A stretch of 64,000 bases of DNA from the NCBI RefSeq assembly GCF_012767755.2, contig NZ_AP023189.1, forward strand, positions 5,892,001-5,956,000, written 5' to 3'. This DNA is from Pseudomonas tohonis. GTDB taxonomy: Bacteria; Pseudomonadota; Gammaproteobacteria; Pseudomonadales; Pseudomonadaceae. Position numbers and translations under genes: made by a program. The notes under the pieces are model-generated. The model had not been told where the DNA came from, did not search any database, and was given only the letters and a program-made list of their open reading frames with translations. Of the stretch, positions 1-9,600 are shown in pieces; within the stretch, counting starts at the first letter, position 1, and each line of letters begins with the position of its first letter.

Positions 1-369
1 ACCAGCCTGTGGGTGCCCTCGCTGCGCACCCAGCTGGGCGGCGTACTGGTGAGCGGCAACATGCACGTGTGGACCGCCGACTCGCAGAGCGCCGAATCGC
101 GCCGCAACTGGATCGCCGCGCTGGACCGCATCGAAGCGCAGAAGCCCGAGCAGGTGATCCCCGGCCACTACCTGGGCGAACGCGCCGCCGGTCTCGACGA
201 CCTGCGCTTCACCCGCGACTACCTGAAGGCGCTGGAGCAGGAACTGCCCAAGGCCAAGGACGCCGCCGCGCTGATCGCCGCCATGAAGAAGCGCTACCCG
301 GGCCTGGCCGGCGAGGCCGACCTGGAGCTCAGCGCCAAGGTGCTCAAGGGCGAGATGCAGTGGCCCTGA
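1..369 (+). CDS. MBL-fold metallo-hydrolase, C-terminal part (5' truncated by window edge)
   Basis: The reading frame is open from base 1 and ends with TGA at 367-369, so only the last ~122 residues are present. The visible part carries 'VIPGHY', which resembles the late metal-ligand His motif of metallo-beta-lactamase-fold hydrolases, and ends in an alpha-helical tail typical of the quinoprotein-relay/SoxH-like MBL enzymes common in Pseudomonas. The HxHxDH metal-binding motif would lie upstream of the window, so substrate and metal content cannot be judged. A GTG at 13 is an internal valine, not a credible start. Family assignment is moderately sure; function is not known. Confidence 0.7.
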   Translation, partial: TSLWVPSLRTQLGGVLVSGNMHVWTADSQSAESRRNWIAALDRIEAQKPEQVIPGHYLGERAAGLDDLRFTRDYLKALEQELPKAKDAAALIAAMKKRYPGLAGEADLELSAKVLKGEMQWP

Positions 370-437
370 TGCGCTGACGGGCGACAGCCCGGGGGGCGGG
401 CGGCATACTGTGCGCCCCCCGAAAACAGGAGATACCC

Positions 438-884
438 ATGCCCAGTGCCTGGTGGCTGCTCGCCCTGCCCTTCATCGCCGGTGCCTTCCTGCCGTTGCAG
501 GCCGGCATCAACGGCCTGCTGTCGAAGCAGGTTTCCAGCGTCATGAGCGCCGCGCTGATTTCCTTCCTGGTGGGCACCCTGGCGCTCTTCGCCGTGGCCG
601 CCGTGCAGCGCGAGCTGCCCAGCTTCGCCGCGCTCAAGGGGCTCACCTGGTGGCACTGGAGCGGTGGCCTGCTGGGCGCCGTGTTCATCGCCACCGCCGC
701 CTTCGCCGGCCCCCGCATCGGCGCCATGCTGTTCATGGCCCTGGTCCTCGCCGGCCAGCTGAGCATGGCCCTGGTGCTCGACCACTACGGCTGGGTCGGC
801 TACCGCGAGGCGCCCATCAGCCTCGGCAAGATCGCCGGGATGGTGCTGATCATCGGCGGCGTGTGGATGATCCGCCGCGGCTGA
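438..884 (+). CDS. DMT-superfamily inner-membrane protein, DUF606/YdcZ type
   Basis: A 148-residue, strongly hydrophobic protein with about five membrane segments (roughly residues 5-22, 36-55, 72-90, 96-115 and 128-145). Length and pattern match the half-size DUF606 (YdcZ) branch of the drug/metabolite transporter superfamily, which is thought to work as dimers. An AGGAGA ribosome-binding site sits about 7 bases before the ATG. It stands alone downstream of the MBL gene, with a short gap to the diguanylate cyclase. The substrate cannot be inferred from sequence. Confidence 0.8.
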   Translation: MPSAWWLLALPFIAGAFLPLQAGINGLLSKQVSSVMSAALISFLVGTLALFAVAAVQRELPSFAALKGLTWWHWSGGLLGAVFIATAAFAGPRIGAMLFMALVLAGQLSMALVLDHYGWVGYREAPISLGKIAGMVLIIGGVWMIRRG

Positions 885-966
885 CGAACTGCGATAGCCA
901 TGTGCTGCTATCGGCCGAGGAACGCGATAAGCTCTGCCGATCCAGCCGTATTTGTGATCACAGCAC

Positions 967-2088
967 ATGACTGACGCAGAGCTGCCGCAACACCCCGAGG
1001 GTTTCGCCCTCTGGCGCGAGATCCAGGACACCCGCATCCGCACGCGCCTCGGCGGCCTCTACTACCTGCTGGCCTGGCTGCTCGCCTGGCTGTTCAGCGC
1101 CACGCCCCTGCACTACCTCGGCCTCGGCCTCGCCGGCACCCTGTTCTTCGGCCTGATGCTGGCCGCGCGCATCCTCCACGTGCCGCCGAAGAACGGCTCG
1201 GAGCTGGAGCTGCTGGGCTGGCTCAACCGCCACTGGACGCTGATCCTCGCCACGTGCCTGGCCTGGGGCCTGGCCCACGCCTGGGTGCTGCTGACCCCCG
1301 ACTTCGCCGACTCGCGGATCATCGCCACCCTCAGCACCATCGCCTTCAGCACCGCCATGGCCTTCAACTTCGCCATGCGCCGGCGCCGCGCCGTGGTCGC
1401 CATCCTGCTGCTCTACCTGCCGGGCCTGATCGCCCTGGGCATCCACCCCGAGCCGCAGCGGGCCGAGCTGGTGACCCTGGCCTTCTACCTCAGCTACCTG
1501 GTGCTGGCGCTGTCACGCAGCCACCGCGAATACCTGGGCACCGTGGAACTGGAGCTGCAACTGCTGGAACAGCGCCAGCGCCTGGACGCCCTGAGCCGCA
1601 CCGACGGCCTCACCCAGCTGGGCAACCGCTACCAGTTCAACAACCTGTTCCCGGCCATGGTCGCCACCGCCTCGCGCCAGGGCTCGCCGCTGTCGCTGGT
1701 GCTCCTGGACATCGACTTCTTCAAGCGCATCAACGACGAGCACGGCCACGCCATGGGCGACCAGTGCCTGCAGCAGTTCGCCGAGCGCATGCGCGAGGTG
1801 TTCCGCCGCGACAGCGATGCGCTGCTGCGCCTGGGGGGCGAGGAATTCGGTGTGTTGATGCCCGACACCGGGCTGAAGCAGGCGTCCAAGCTGGCCGAGG
1901 ATTTCCGCCGCGACCTGGCGGCCAAGGGCCTGGTGCTCAAGGGCGAGCGCTTGCCGCTCACCGCCAGCCTCGGCGTCGGCTGCTACGACGGGCAGCGCGA
2001 CGGCGATGCCGAAGCCTTCTTCAAGCGCGTCGACGACGCGCTGTACCAGGCCAAGGAAAAGGGCCGCGACCGCCTGGAAACGGCCTGA
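967..2088 (+). CDS. Membrane-anchored diguanylate cyclase (GGDEF)
   Basis: 373 residues. The N-terminal half (about 25-185) holds five or six hydrophobic segments with no recognisable extracellular domain. A short coiled linker rich in L/E/Q (about 190-210) leads into a complete GGDEF domain that begins near 'TDGLTQLGNR' and has its active loop GGEEF near residue 290. An RxxD product-inhibition site (RDSD) lies exactly five residues before the loop, so this is expected to be an active, feedback-inhibited cyclase making c-di-GMP from two GTP. The signal sensed by the membrane part is unknown. No clear Shine-Dalgarno precedes the ATG. The gene converges on the chemoreceptor gene with a 21-base gap. 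Confidence 0.9.
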   Translation: MTDAELPQHPEGFALWREIQDTRIRTRLGGLYYLLAWLLAWLFSATPLHYLGLGLAGTLFFGLMLAARILHVPPKNGSELELLGWLNRHWTLILATCLAWGLAHAWVLLTPDFADSRIIATLSTIAFSTAMAFNFAMRRRRAVVAILLLYLPGLIALGIHPEPQRAELVTLAFYLSYLVLALSRSHREYLGTVELELQLLEQRQRLDALSRTDGLTQLGNRYQFNNLFPAMVATASRQGSPLSLVLLDIDFFKRINDEHGHAMGDQCLQQFAERMREVFRRDSDALLRLGGEEFGVLMPDTGLKQASKLAEDFRRDLAAKGLVLKGERLPLTASLGVGCYDGQRDGDAEAFFKRVDDALYQAKEKGRDRLETA

Positions 2089-2109
2089 CCCTCCCCACCG
2101 GGCAGCCCG

Positions 2110-4041
2110 TCAGAGACGGAAGCTGCCCATCTGCCGGGCCAGGTCGTCGGCCAGCCGGCTGAGCACCTGGCAATCCTCGCGGCAGGCGCGTACTTCGCCG
2201 GCGGTGGCGCTGGCCAGGTCGGCGATGCCCTGGACGTTGCGGTTGATCTCCTCGGTGACCGAGGACTGCTCCTCGGTGGCGGCCGCCACCTGGTGGTTCA
2301 TGTCGCTGATCTTCTCCACCTGCTCGGTGATCGCCGCCAGGGACATGCCGGTGCGCTGGCTGGCCTCGACGCCGGTGCCGGTGGCCGACTGCCCGGCGTG
2401 CATGGAGGTCACCGCCGTCTCGGCACCCGACTTCAGGCGCTGGATCATCTGCTGGATCTCGTCGGTGGAGGACTGGGTGCGGCTGGCGAGCGTGCGCACC
2501 TCGTCCGCCACCACGGCGAAGCCACGGCCCATCTCGCCGGCACGGGCCGCCTCGATCGCCGCGTTCAGTGCCAGCAGGTTGGTCTGCTCGGAGATGCCGC
2601 GGATCACCGCCAGCACCTGGTCGATGGATGCCACCTGGTTGGCCAGCTCGGTGACGGCGCCCGCCGCGCCGCCGATCTCCCCGGACATCTTCTCGATGTG
2701 GCCGATGGACTCGCCCACCACCTTGCGCGCCTGCAGGGCCTCGTCGCGGGCCTGCTGCGAACTGAGGGCGGCGTTGCCGGCATTGCGGGCGATCTCCTGC
2801 ACCGTCAGGCCCATCTCGTGGACGGCGGTGGCGACCATGTCGGTCATTTCCTGCTGCTGCCCGGCGCGGCCGGCGGTGTTCTCCACCACCGTGGTCACCT
2901 GGCCGACGGCGGTGCGCAGGCTCTGGCTGGTGGCCAGCACCTCGCCGATCAGGCTGCGCTGGCCTTCGAGGAAGCGGTTGAAGCCACGGGCCAGGTCGCC
3001 CAGTTCGTCGGCGCGGTTGTCGTCCAGGCGGCGGGTCAGGTCGCCGCCGCCACCGCCGATCTCCACCAGCGCGGAGGTCACCTGGCGGATCGGCCGCACC
3101 AGCCCCCGGGCGAGGAAGACCACCAGCACCAGGAACAGCAGCGCCACGCCGATGCCCACCAGGCTGGTCATCACCAGGGCCTGGCGCGCGTCGCCGTAGA
3201 TTTCCGCCTCGGGCACCTCGCTCACCAGCACCCAGTCGATGGACTGCAGCGGCTGGGCCAGGGCCAGGAAGACCTCGCCGTCACGCTCGAAGGTCACCGC
3301 CTTGCCTTCGCCGGCCAGCAACTGGCGGGCCGCGTCGGCGCTGGTCAGCTCCTGCAGCGTGCGGGTGTCGTTGTAGTCGGATTGCGGGTGGATCTTCACC
3401 TTGCCGTCGGCGCTGGCCAGGTAGACGCGGCCGTTCTCGCCGAAGCGGAAGTTGCGGATCAGGTCGCTCATGCCGCTGAGGCTGTAGCCCAGCCCGGCGA
3501 CGCCCAGGGTCTTGCCACCGGCGGAGACGCGCTGGTTGATGAACAGGGTCGGCTGGTGGGTGCTGGCGTCGACGTCGATGTCCAGCGAGCGGTCCTTGCT
3601 GCCGTCGACGAAGCCATAGAACCAGTTGTTCTCCTGGGGCCCGCGGGTGAGCGTGCGGTTGAGGCCCTTGTCGGTGTAGTAGTTGCCCGATTGCAGCCCG
3701 ACCAGGAAGGTGGTCAGCGCCTTCTGCTGCGCTTGCACGCCGGACAGGTAGCGGACGAAGTCCTGTTGCCGGGCCGGGTCCTCGCCGGCGCCCAGCCAGT
3801 CGTGAACCAGGCTGTTCCGGGCGATGCCCTGGGCGGCGGTGAGCGGCTCGGCCAGTACCCGCTCGAGGTCATTGCGGATCGCCAGCGTGCTCTTGGGCAG
3901 CGCTTCCCCCACCAGGTAGCGGTCGGTGAGGCGGTTGACCACGGCGGAGTAGATCCCCACCACGATGAGGATGCTGGCCAGCAGGGCCGCGCCCATGCTG
4001 AGGATCAGCTGCCACTGAATACTGCGTTGCCAGAGGCGCAT
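2110..4041 (-). CDS. Methyl-accepting chemotaxis protein with periplasmic Cache-type domain
   Basis: 643 residues with the classic layout: TM1 (about 10-32), a ~250-residue periplasmic sensor that looks like a double Cache (it contains 'GVAGLGYSL' and '[13 protein letters not shown]'), TM2 (about 286-312), HAMP, and a long cytoplasmic coiled-coil ending in the conserved signalling hairpin around residues 484-510 ('[19 protein letters not shown]'). The hairpin binds CheA and CheW; glutamate/glutamine-rich helices on either side are the usual methylation regions. The ligand cannot be assigned, although Cache receptors in Pseudomonas often bind amino or organic acids. The gene is monocistronic and transcribed toward the diguanylate cyclase. 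The 135 bases upstream are relatively AT-rich and should hold its promoter. Confidence 0.92.
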   Translation of the reverse strand: MRLWQRSIQWQLILSMGAALLASILIVVGIYSAVVNRLTDRYLVGEALPKSTLAIRNDLERVLAEPLTAAQGIARNSLVHDWLGAGEDPARQQDFVRYLSGVQAQQKALTTFLVGLQSGNYYTDKGLNRTLTRGPQENNWFYGFVDGSKDRSLDIDVDASTHQPTLFINQRVSAGGKTLGVAGLGYSLSGMSDLIRNFRFGENGRVYLASADGKVKIHPQSDYNDTRTLQELTSADAARQLLAGEGKAVTFERDGEVFLALAQPLQSIDWVLVSEVPEAEIYGDARQALVMTSLVGIGVALLFLVLVVFLARGLVRPIRQVTSALVEIGGGGGDLTRRLDDNRADELGDLARGFNRFLEGQRSLIGEVLATSQSLRTAVGQVTTVVENTAGRAGQQQEMTDMVATAVHEMGLTVQEIARNAGNAALSSQQARDEALQARKVVGESIGHIEKMSGEIGGAAGAVTELANQVASIDQVLAVIRGISEQTNLLALNAAIEAARAGEMGRGFAVVADEVRTLASRTQSSTDEIQQMIQRLKSGAETAVTSMHAGQSATGTGVEASQRTGMSLAAITEQVEKISDMNHQVAAATEEQSSVTEEINRNVQGIADLASATAGEVRACREDCQVLSRLADDLARQMGSFRL

Positions 4042-4176
4042 GGAGTTGTCTCCTGGGAATTTTTATAGGGGCTCGGTGAAGGCGGCGGCAGATTGTATAC
4101 AGAGAAACGGACAATTCATCTTGTTGAAATGTACAAGCTCTTATCGCCCAAGGCCTATTCCTACTTGAGTCCAAAC

Positions 4177-6531
4177 TCATTCGATCACGCTGAACTCCAG
4201 ACGAGCGGTAGCGCCCGCCTCGTCCAGCAGGCTCAGCTGGTGCCGGCCGACCTCCTCAAGCACCTGGTCGAAAGCCGCGTCCGCCGCCGTCTCGCCCAGG
4301 GGCCGGCCATCCAGGAACCACCAGCGCCGGCCGCTGCCGCCCAGTGCCGAGAGGCGTACCCGAAGCGGCCCGGCACTGGCGGCGGGGCGGCGTAACTGGT
4401 CGCCTGCGCGCAGGCCGACGATGGACAGCGCGGCGGCCGCCGGCGGCAAGGGTGGCGGGCAGTCCGGCGCGACCGCCGGCAGCCGCGCCGACCGGCGCTC
4501 GCGACGGGGCAACCAGGGCTCCAGCGGCGCCGGCCACAACGCCAGCTCGTGCGCGCTGGCGCCCGGGCAGCCGGGGGCGGTGCGCAGGCCGCGCGCATCC
4601 AGCCAAACGCTCTGGCGCAGGCCGAGGCCCAGGGGCTGGTCGGCGGCCTGCAGGGTCGGCGGAACGGTGCCATCGAGGGTCCAGGCCAGGCGCTGGCGAC
4701 GGCAGTTGCCGTCATCGCGAGGCAGCGACTGGCCCAGGGGCCAGCAGATGGCGGCGATGCCCACCGAGTCGGGCTTGTCGTCGAGCGGCTGGGCACTGCC
4801 GCGCTGGGCGTCGCGGTTGACCAGCACGTCGTGCACCTGCACCAGCAGGGGCGCCGCCGAGGCCAGGCCGAACTGGCCAGGCACCGGCGTGCCGTCGGGG
4901 CGACCGATCCACACGCCGATCAGGTAGCGCGGCCCCACGCCTAGGGCCCAGGCGTCACGGAAGCCGTAGCTGGTGCCGGTCTTCACCGCCAGCGCCGGGC
5001 GCAGCGGCGGCAGCGCCTGCGGGTCAAGGTCCGGGCGAGACTGGCCGGAAAGGATGCGCCGCACGATCCAGGCCGCGCCGGGGGACAGCAGGCGCTTCTC
5101 ACGCAGGGCGTCGTCGGGTTGCAGGCGCGGCGCCGCAGCGCGGCCCTGGCGGGCGAAGGCGGCGTAGGCCCCCACCAGATCCTCCAGCCGCGCCCCGGCG
5201 CCGCCGAGGATCAGCGCCAGGCTGGGCTCGGCGCCGACCGGCAGCACCAGCGGCAGGCCGGCACTGCGCAGCTCGCCGGCGAAGCGCTTCGGTCCGTAGG
5301 CTTCCAGCAGTTGCACGGCAGGCAGGTTGAGGGAAGTGGCCAGCGCCTCGCTGGCCGCCACCGGGCCACTGAAGCCCGTGGAGAAGTTGCCGGGGCGGTA
5401 GTCGCCATAGCGACGCGGCACGTCCTGCAGCAGGGATTCGGAGTGGATCAGCCCGGCGTCCAGGGCCATGCCATAGAGGAAGGGCTTGAGGGTGGAGCCT
5501 GGCGATCGCAGGGAGCCGACCATGTCGACATGGCCGAAGCGGCGGGCGTCGTCCATCTCCACCGAGCCGAGGTAGGCACGCACCGCCATGCTCGAATGCT
5601 CGACCACCAGGATCGCCGCCGAGGTGCGCTCCGGCAGGCGCACGCGCCAGCCCAGCAGCAGGTCTTCCAGGCGCCGCTGCAGGTTGGCGTCGAGGGTGGT
5701 GCGGATCAGCTGCGGGCTGCCGGGGCGGTTGAGGCGGCGCGCCAGCAGGGGCGCGAGACGCGGCTCCTGGCGCGGCGCCAGCAGCACCGGCTCCTCCAGC
5801 GCCTCGTCCACCGCCGCCTGGGGCCATGCACCGTATTCGGCGAGTCGGCGCAGCACCTTGTCCCGGGCGGCGGTGGCGCGCTGCGGGTAGCGGTCCGGGC
5901 GCAGCCGGCTCGGTGCCTGGGGCAGTACCGCGAGAAGCGCCGCTTCGGCGCGGGTCAGCTTCGAGGGCGGCTTGCCCAGGTAGGTCCAGCTGGCCGCCGC
6001 CACGCCTTGCAGGGTGCCGCCGAAGGGCGCGCGGTCGAGATAGAGGGTGAGGATCTCGTCCTTGGACAGGTGCCACTCCAGCTGCAAGGTGCGCCACAGC
6101 TGGCGCAGCTTGCCGGCGAGGGTGCGCGGGTGCGGGTCGAGCAGGCGCGCCACCTGCATCGACAGGGTGCTGCCGCCGGACAGCACGCGCCCACCGGCGA
6201 GGTTCTGCCAGGCCGCACGCCCCAGGGCCAGCGGGTTGACCCCGGGGTGACGGTAGAACCAGCGATCCTCGTAGGTGAGCAGCGCTTCCAGGTAATAGGG
6301 CGAGACCTGCTGCGGCGTGACCGGGTAGCGCCACACGCCCTCGGCATCGGCGAAGCGCCACAGCGGCGTGCCGTCCTCGGCCAACACCACCCGCGCCCGG
6401 TCATCCGCCGGCAGGGGCAGCGGGAACAGCCGGTCGGCGCACCAGAGCAGCGCCAGGAGCAGCAGCGGCAACGCGACCCAGCGGCGCCTCAGGAGGCGGC
6501 GGGCACGGTGCAGGGTGGAGGGGAACGACAA
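4177..6531 (-). CDS. pbpC: Penicillin-binding protein 1C, bifunctional glycosyltransferase/transpeptidase
   Basis: 784 residues, the normal size for PBP1C. One N-terminal membrane anchor (about 19-34) is followed by a family 51 glycosyltransferase domain with 'EDRWFYRHPGV' and 'GGSTLSMQ', then a transpeptidase domain with the S-x-x-K nucleophile motif (STLK, near 345), the SLN motif and 'KTGTSYGFRDAW' near residue 515. The last ~100 residues form the beta-sandwich BiPBP_C domain. It polymerises and cross-links peptidoglycan in the periplasm. It lies 159 bases downstream of the alpha-2-macroglobulin gene in the same direction, the conserved yfhM-pbpC pairing that is taken to mean the protease trap guards the wall when PBP1C repairs it. 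Confidence 0.96.
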   Translation of the reverse strand: MSFPSTLHRARRLLRRRWVALPLLLLALLWCADRLFPLPLPADDRARVVLAEDGTPLWRFADAEGVWRYPVTPQQVSPYYLEALLTYEDRWFYRHPGVNPLALGRAAWQNLAGGRVLSGGSTLSMQVARLLDPHPRTLAGKLRQLWRTLQLEWHLSKDEILTLYLDRAPFGGTLQGVAAASWTYLGKPPSKLTRAEAALLAVLPQAPSRLRPDRYPQRATAARDKVLRRLAEYGAWPQAAVDEALEEPVLLAPRQEPRLAPLLARRLNRPGSPQLIRTTLDANLQRRLEDLLLGWRVRLPERTSAAILVVEHSSMAVRAYLGSVEMDDARRFGHVDMVGSLRSPGSTLKPFLYGMALDAGLIHSESLLQDVPRRYGDYRPGNFSTGFSGPVAASEALATSLNLPAVQLLEAYGPKRFAGELRSAGLPLVLPVGAEPSLALILGGAGARLEDLVGAYAAFARQGRAAAPRLQPDDALREKRLLSPGAAWIVRRILSGQSRPDLDPQALPPLRPALAVKTGTSYGFRDAWALGVGPRYLIGVWIGRPDGTPVPGQFGLASAAPLLVQVHDVLVNRDAQRGSAQPLDDKPDSVGIAAICWPLGQSLPRDDGNCRRQRLAWTLDGTVPPTLQAADQPLGLGLRQSVWLDARGLRTAPGCPGASAHELALWPAPLEPWLPRRERRSARLPAVAPDCPPPLPPAAAALSIVGLRAGDQLRRPAASAGPLRVRLSALGGSGRRWWFLDGRPLGETAADAAFDQVLEEVGRHQLSLLDEAGATARLEFSVIE

Positions 6532-6585
6532 GAATGAGGGCTCCGAAGTGGGACCGTGCGACAGGTCGCTGCGAGGCGGCCTGGT

Positions 6586-6645
6586 GATGGGTTTCGCTTC
6601 GCTCTACCCATCCTGTGAATAAGCGGCGCGTTCGCGGGAATGACG
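6586..6645. repeat. REP-like inverted repeats in the yfhM-pbpC spacer
   Basis: GATGGGT at 6586-6592 faces ACCCATC at 6606-6612 across a 13-base loop. Right beside it, 6627-6645 reads GCGTTCGCGGGAATGACGG, the near-exact reverse complement of 17822-17840. Both look like dispersed extragenic palindromes. They sit between two operon-like genes, so they may act as a partial terminator or an mRNA-processing site; that is inference. Confidence 0.6.
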
Positions 6646-6690
6646 GCACCTGACCGTCACCCTCGCGAACACGGGCCTGCTGGAAGCGTT

Positions 6691-9600
6691 TCAGCGGGCC
6701 TTGATCACCATCTCCTCCGGCGCAGCCCCCAGGGCCTGCCATTGCGGGCGGTACATGGACTCCACCTGGGGCGGCGGCACGTGGTAGCGGCCGGGGGTGA
6801 CGGCGCGGGCCAGGTAGAGCAGGTGGGTGCGGTCGTACTCGTTGATATCCACCGCGGCCACGTAGCGGTCGTCACGGAACTCCTGGTGCTTGATCGCGGC
6901 GTTCTGCATCGCTTCCTGCCATTGCCTGACCTCGCTGCTGGCGTCCTGCAGGCTGGCGGCGCTTTGGCCCAGGTTCTGGTTCTCCGGCTCAAGGCCCGCG
7001 GGCAGCAGGTCGATCACCAGGGCGTCGGGAGCACGTACCTTGGCCTCCACGCCCAGGTGCACCAGCACCAGCTGGCCGCTTTCCAGGTTGCGGATGTCCA
7101 GCGGCTTGCCGTCCATGCCCAGGTATTCGCGGTGGATGACGAAGTTCTCGCCACCCGCCTTCGGTGCCTCGGCCGGGTAGCCGGACAGGGTCAGGCGCTG
7201 GTACAGCGGCGCCTTGGTCTGGCTGGACAGGGTCAGGGGCTCGGCCACCTGGCTCTCGTCGAGCCTGACGCCGCCGTGGTCCTGGTCCAGTGCGCGCGTA
7301 TTCCCATCGACACTCAGGCTCGCCTGCCAGGCGGCTTCGGGCTTGCCCAGCAGGCCGCGCCCGGCGAGGAACAGCGCGTTGCGCTCCTGGGTCGACAGCC
7401 CGTTGTCCGAGCCCAGCAGATCGGCGAGGTCGAACAGGCGTGCTTCGCGGCGGTCGGCGGCGAGGTCGTTCTCCTCCAGCAGGGCGAGGATCATCGCCTG
7501 GTCACGCAGGCGGCTGCCGTAGTCGCCGAGCCAGAAGGTGTCGTCGCGCTGCACCGCCAGCCCGGCTTCCAGGGCCAGGTCGGCGCGGGGCTGGTCGCCC
7601 ATGGCCTTGAGGGCCACGGCCAGTTGCACCAGGGGCAGGCCGGAACGGGACTCGGCGCGGCGCTCGAACAGGCTGCGCAGGGCGCCCAGGGGCGCCTGCT
7701 GGCTGCGGGCGAGCACGTAGCCGGCGTAGGCCTGCACGGCGAAGCGGGTGTGGTCGCTGTACTGGCTGTAGCTCACTTCGATCAGGTCACGGTCCTGCAG
7801 GTAGCGCAGCAGCCGCTCGCTGGCCTTGGCCAGCGGCTCGGCCGGCACCGTGTAGCCCTGGTCACGGGCACGCAGGAGGAAGTCGGTGACGTAGGCGGTG
7901 AGCCAGAATTCTTCCTCGCTCTCCGCGCTCCACAAGCCGAAGCCGCCGTTGTAGCGCTGCATGCCCAGCAAGCGCTCGACGCCCACCTCGATGGCCTTGC
8001 GCCGCTGCTCGTCCGACTCGCCCGTGATGCCCAGCCGCGAGAGGGTCGCGGCGTCGGCGTAGAGCGAGGGGTAGAGGCCGCTGGTGGTCTGCTCGGCGCA
8101 CCCATAGGGATAGGCGCGCAGCGCGCGGATGTGTTCGCCGATGTTCAGCGGCGGCCGCGCGGACACTGCCAGCAGCGCTTCGCGGCCGGTCGGCTGGAAG
8201 GCGTCCAGGGTGCCGGCGGGCAGGCTCCAGCTGTCGCCCTTGAGCACCGCGCGGAAGTTCTTCACCAGCGCCGGCCAGGCCGGGCGGATGCCCAGGGTCC
8301 AGTCGCGGGCGAAGGGCGCCAGGGTTTCGCCGGGCAGCTCCAGGCCGTTCACCAGGACCTTGATCCGCCCCTGCCCGTAGCCGCCGAGCGCACGTACCGG
8401 GATGCGCAGGGTGGTGCGCTGGCCGTCGGCCAGTTGCAGCGGCGCGGTCTGGCTGCCGGGGCTGTCGGCGAGGCGCAGCTGGCCTTCGGCCTCCAGGCGC
8501 ACGTCCAGCGCCTGGGGCTTGCCGGAGAGGTTGGTCAGGTCCAGCGCGACGGTGCCTTCGTCACCTCCGGCGAGGAATCGCGGCGCGGAAAGTTCGGCCA
8601 CCAGGGGCGCGGCCACCACCGTCCTGGCTTCGGCCATGCCGTAGTGGTCGTCGCTCCAGGCCTGGGCCATGAGGCGCAGCTCGCCGTTGAAGTCGGGGAT
8701 GTCGAGGCTGATCTCGCCCTCGCCCTTGTCGTCCAGGGCCACCGGCACGCTCTGCAGCGCCACCAGGCGCACTTCGGTGTTGGGCCGCTTGCCGCCGGCC
8801 GCGAGACCGGCGTCACCACCGAAGGCCAGGGAGGCCAGGCGTCCCTGCCCCGCTTCGATGAGCTGGCCGTAGACGTCGAGCTGGTCGGCGCCATAGGCCT
8901 TGCGCCCGAACAGCGTGGCGAAGGGATCGGGGGTGGCGTAGTCGGTGATGCTGAGGATGCCGGCATCCACGGCGGCGACCAGCACGCGCACCTGGCGCGC
9001 CGGGCTGCCGTCGGCGTTCTTCGCCTGCACGTGCACCGCCAGGGGCTGGCTGGGGCGCATCTTCTCGGGGGCGCTCAGGGTCAGCGCCAGCTTGCGCTGG
9101 GCCCGCTCCAGGGGCAGGTGCAGCAGGCCCACGGCGCGCTTGGGTGTGACCCGTTCCTTGCGCTCGCCGGGGCGCACCACCAGCGCGCTGACGTAAAGGT
9201 CGTGGCGCGTCCACTCGCGCGCCACGGGGATGTCGAAGGTCTTGCCCTCGGCCGGCACCTCGATGCTCTGCCACCAGAGCGGGCCGTCGGCCGACTCCAC
9301 CAGCAGGTAGCCGCTGCCCGCGGCGGGCGGGGTGACGGTGACCCTGGCCACCTCGCCTTCGGCGTAGGCGGGCTTGTCCAGCGCGAGCTTGACCTGGTCC
9401 GGGCGCACGGCGCCGCCGGCGGCGTTGTCCTGCCAGCGGTAGCCGGCCCAGAAGCGCAGGCTGCTGGTGACGCCGCTCTCCGGGTCCTCGACTTCGACGC
9501 GGTAGGGGCCCCACTGCACGGGGAAGCTGACCCGGGCGGTGGCGTTGGCGGCGACGTCGACCCGTTGTTCGTCGACGTTCAGGTACTTCTCGTTGTAGTG

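Noticed and set aside
4090..4140. TTGTATAC and TGTACAAG near each other upstream of the chemoreceptor, possible GntR-type operators
   Set aside because: Too short and imperfect to separate from chance in an AT-richer spacer.
4093..4395. A 100-codon plus-strand frame starting in the chemoreceptor promoter region
   Set aside because: It runs into pbpC antisense, with no ribosome-binding site or homology-like pattern.
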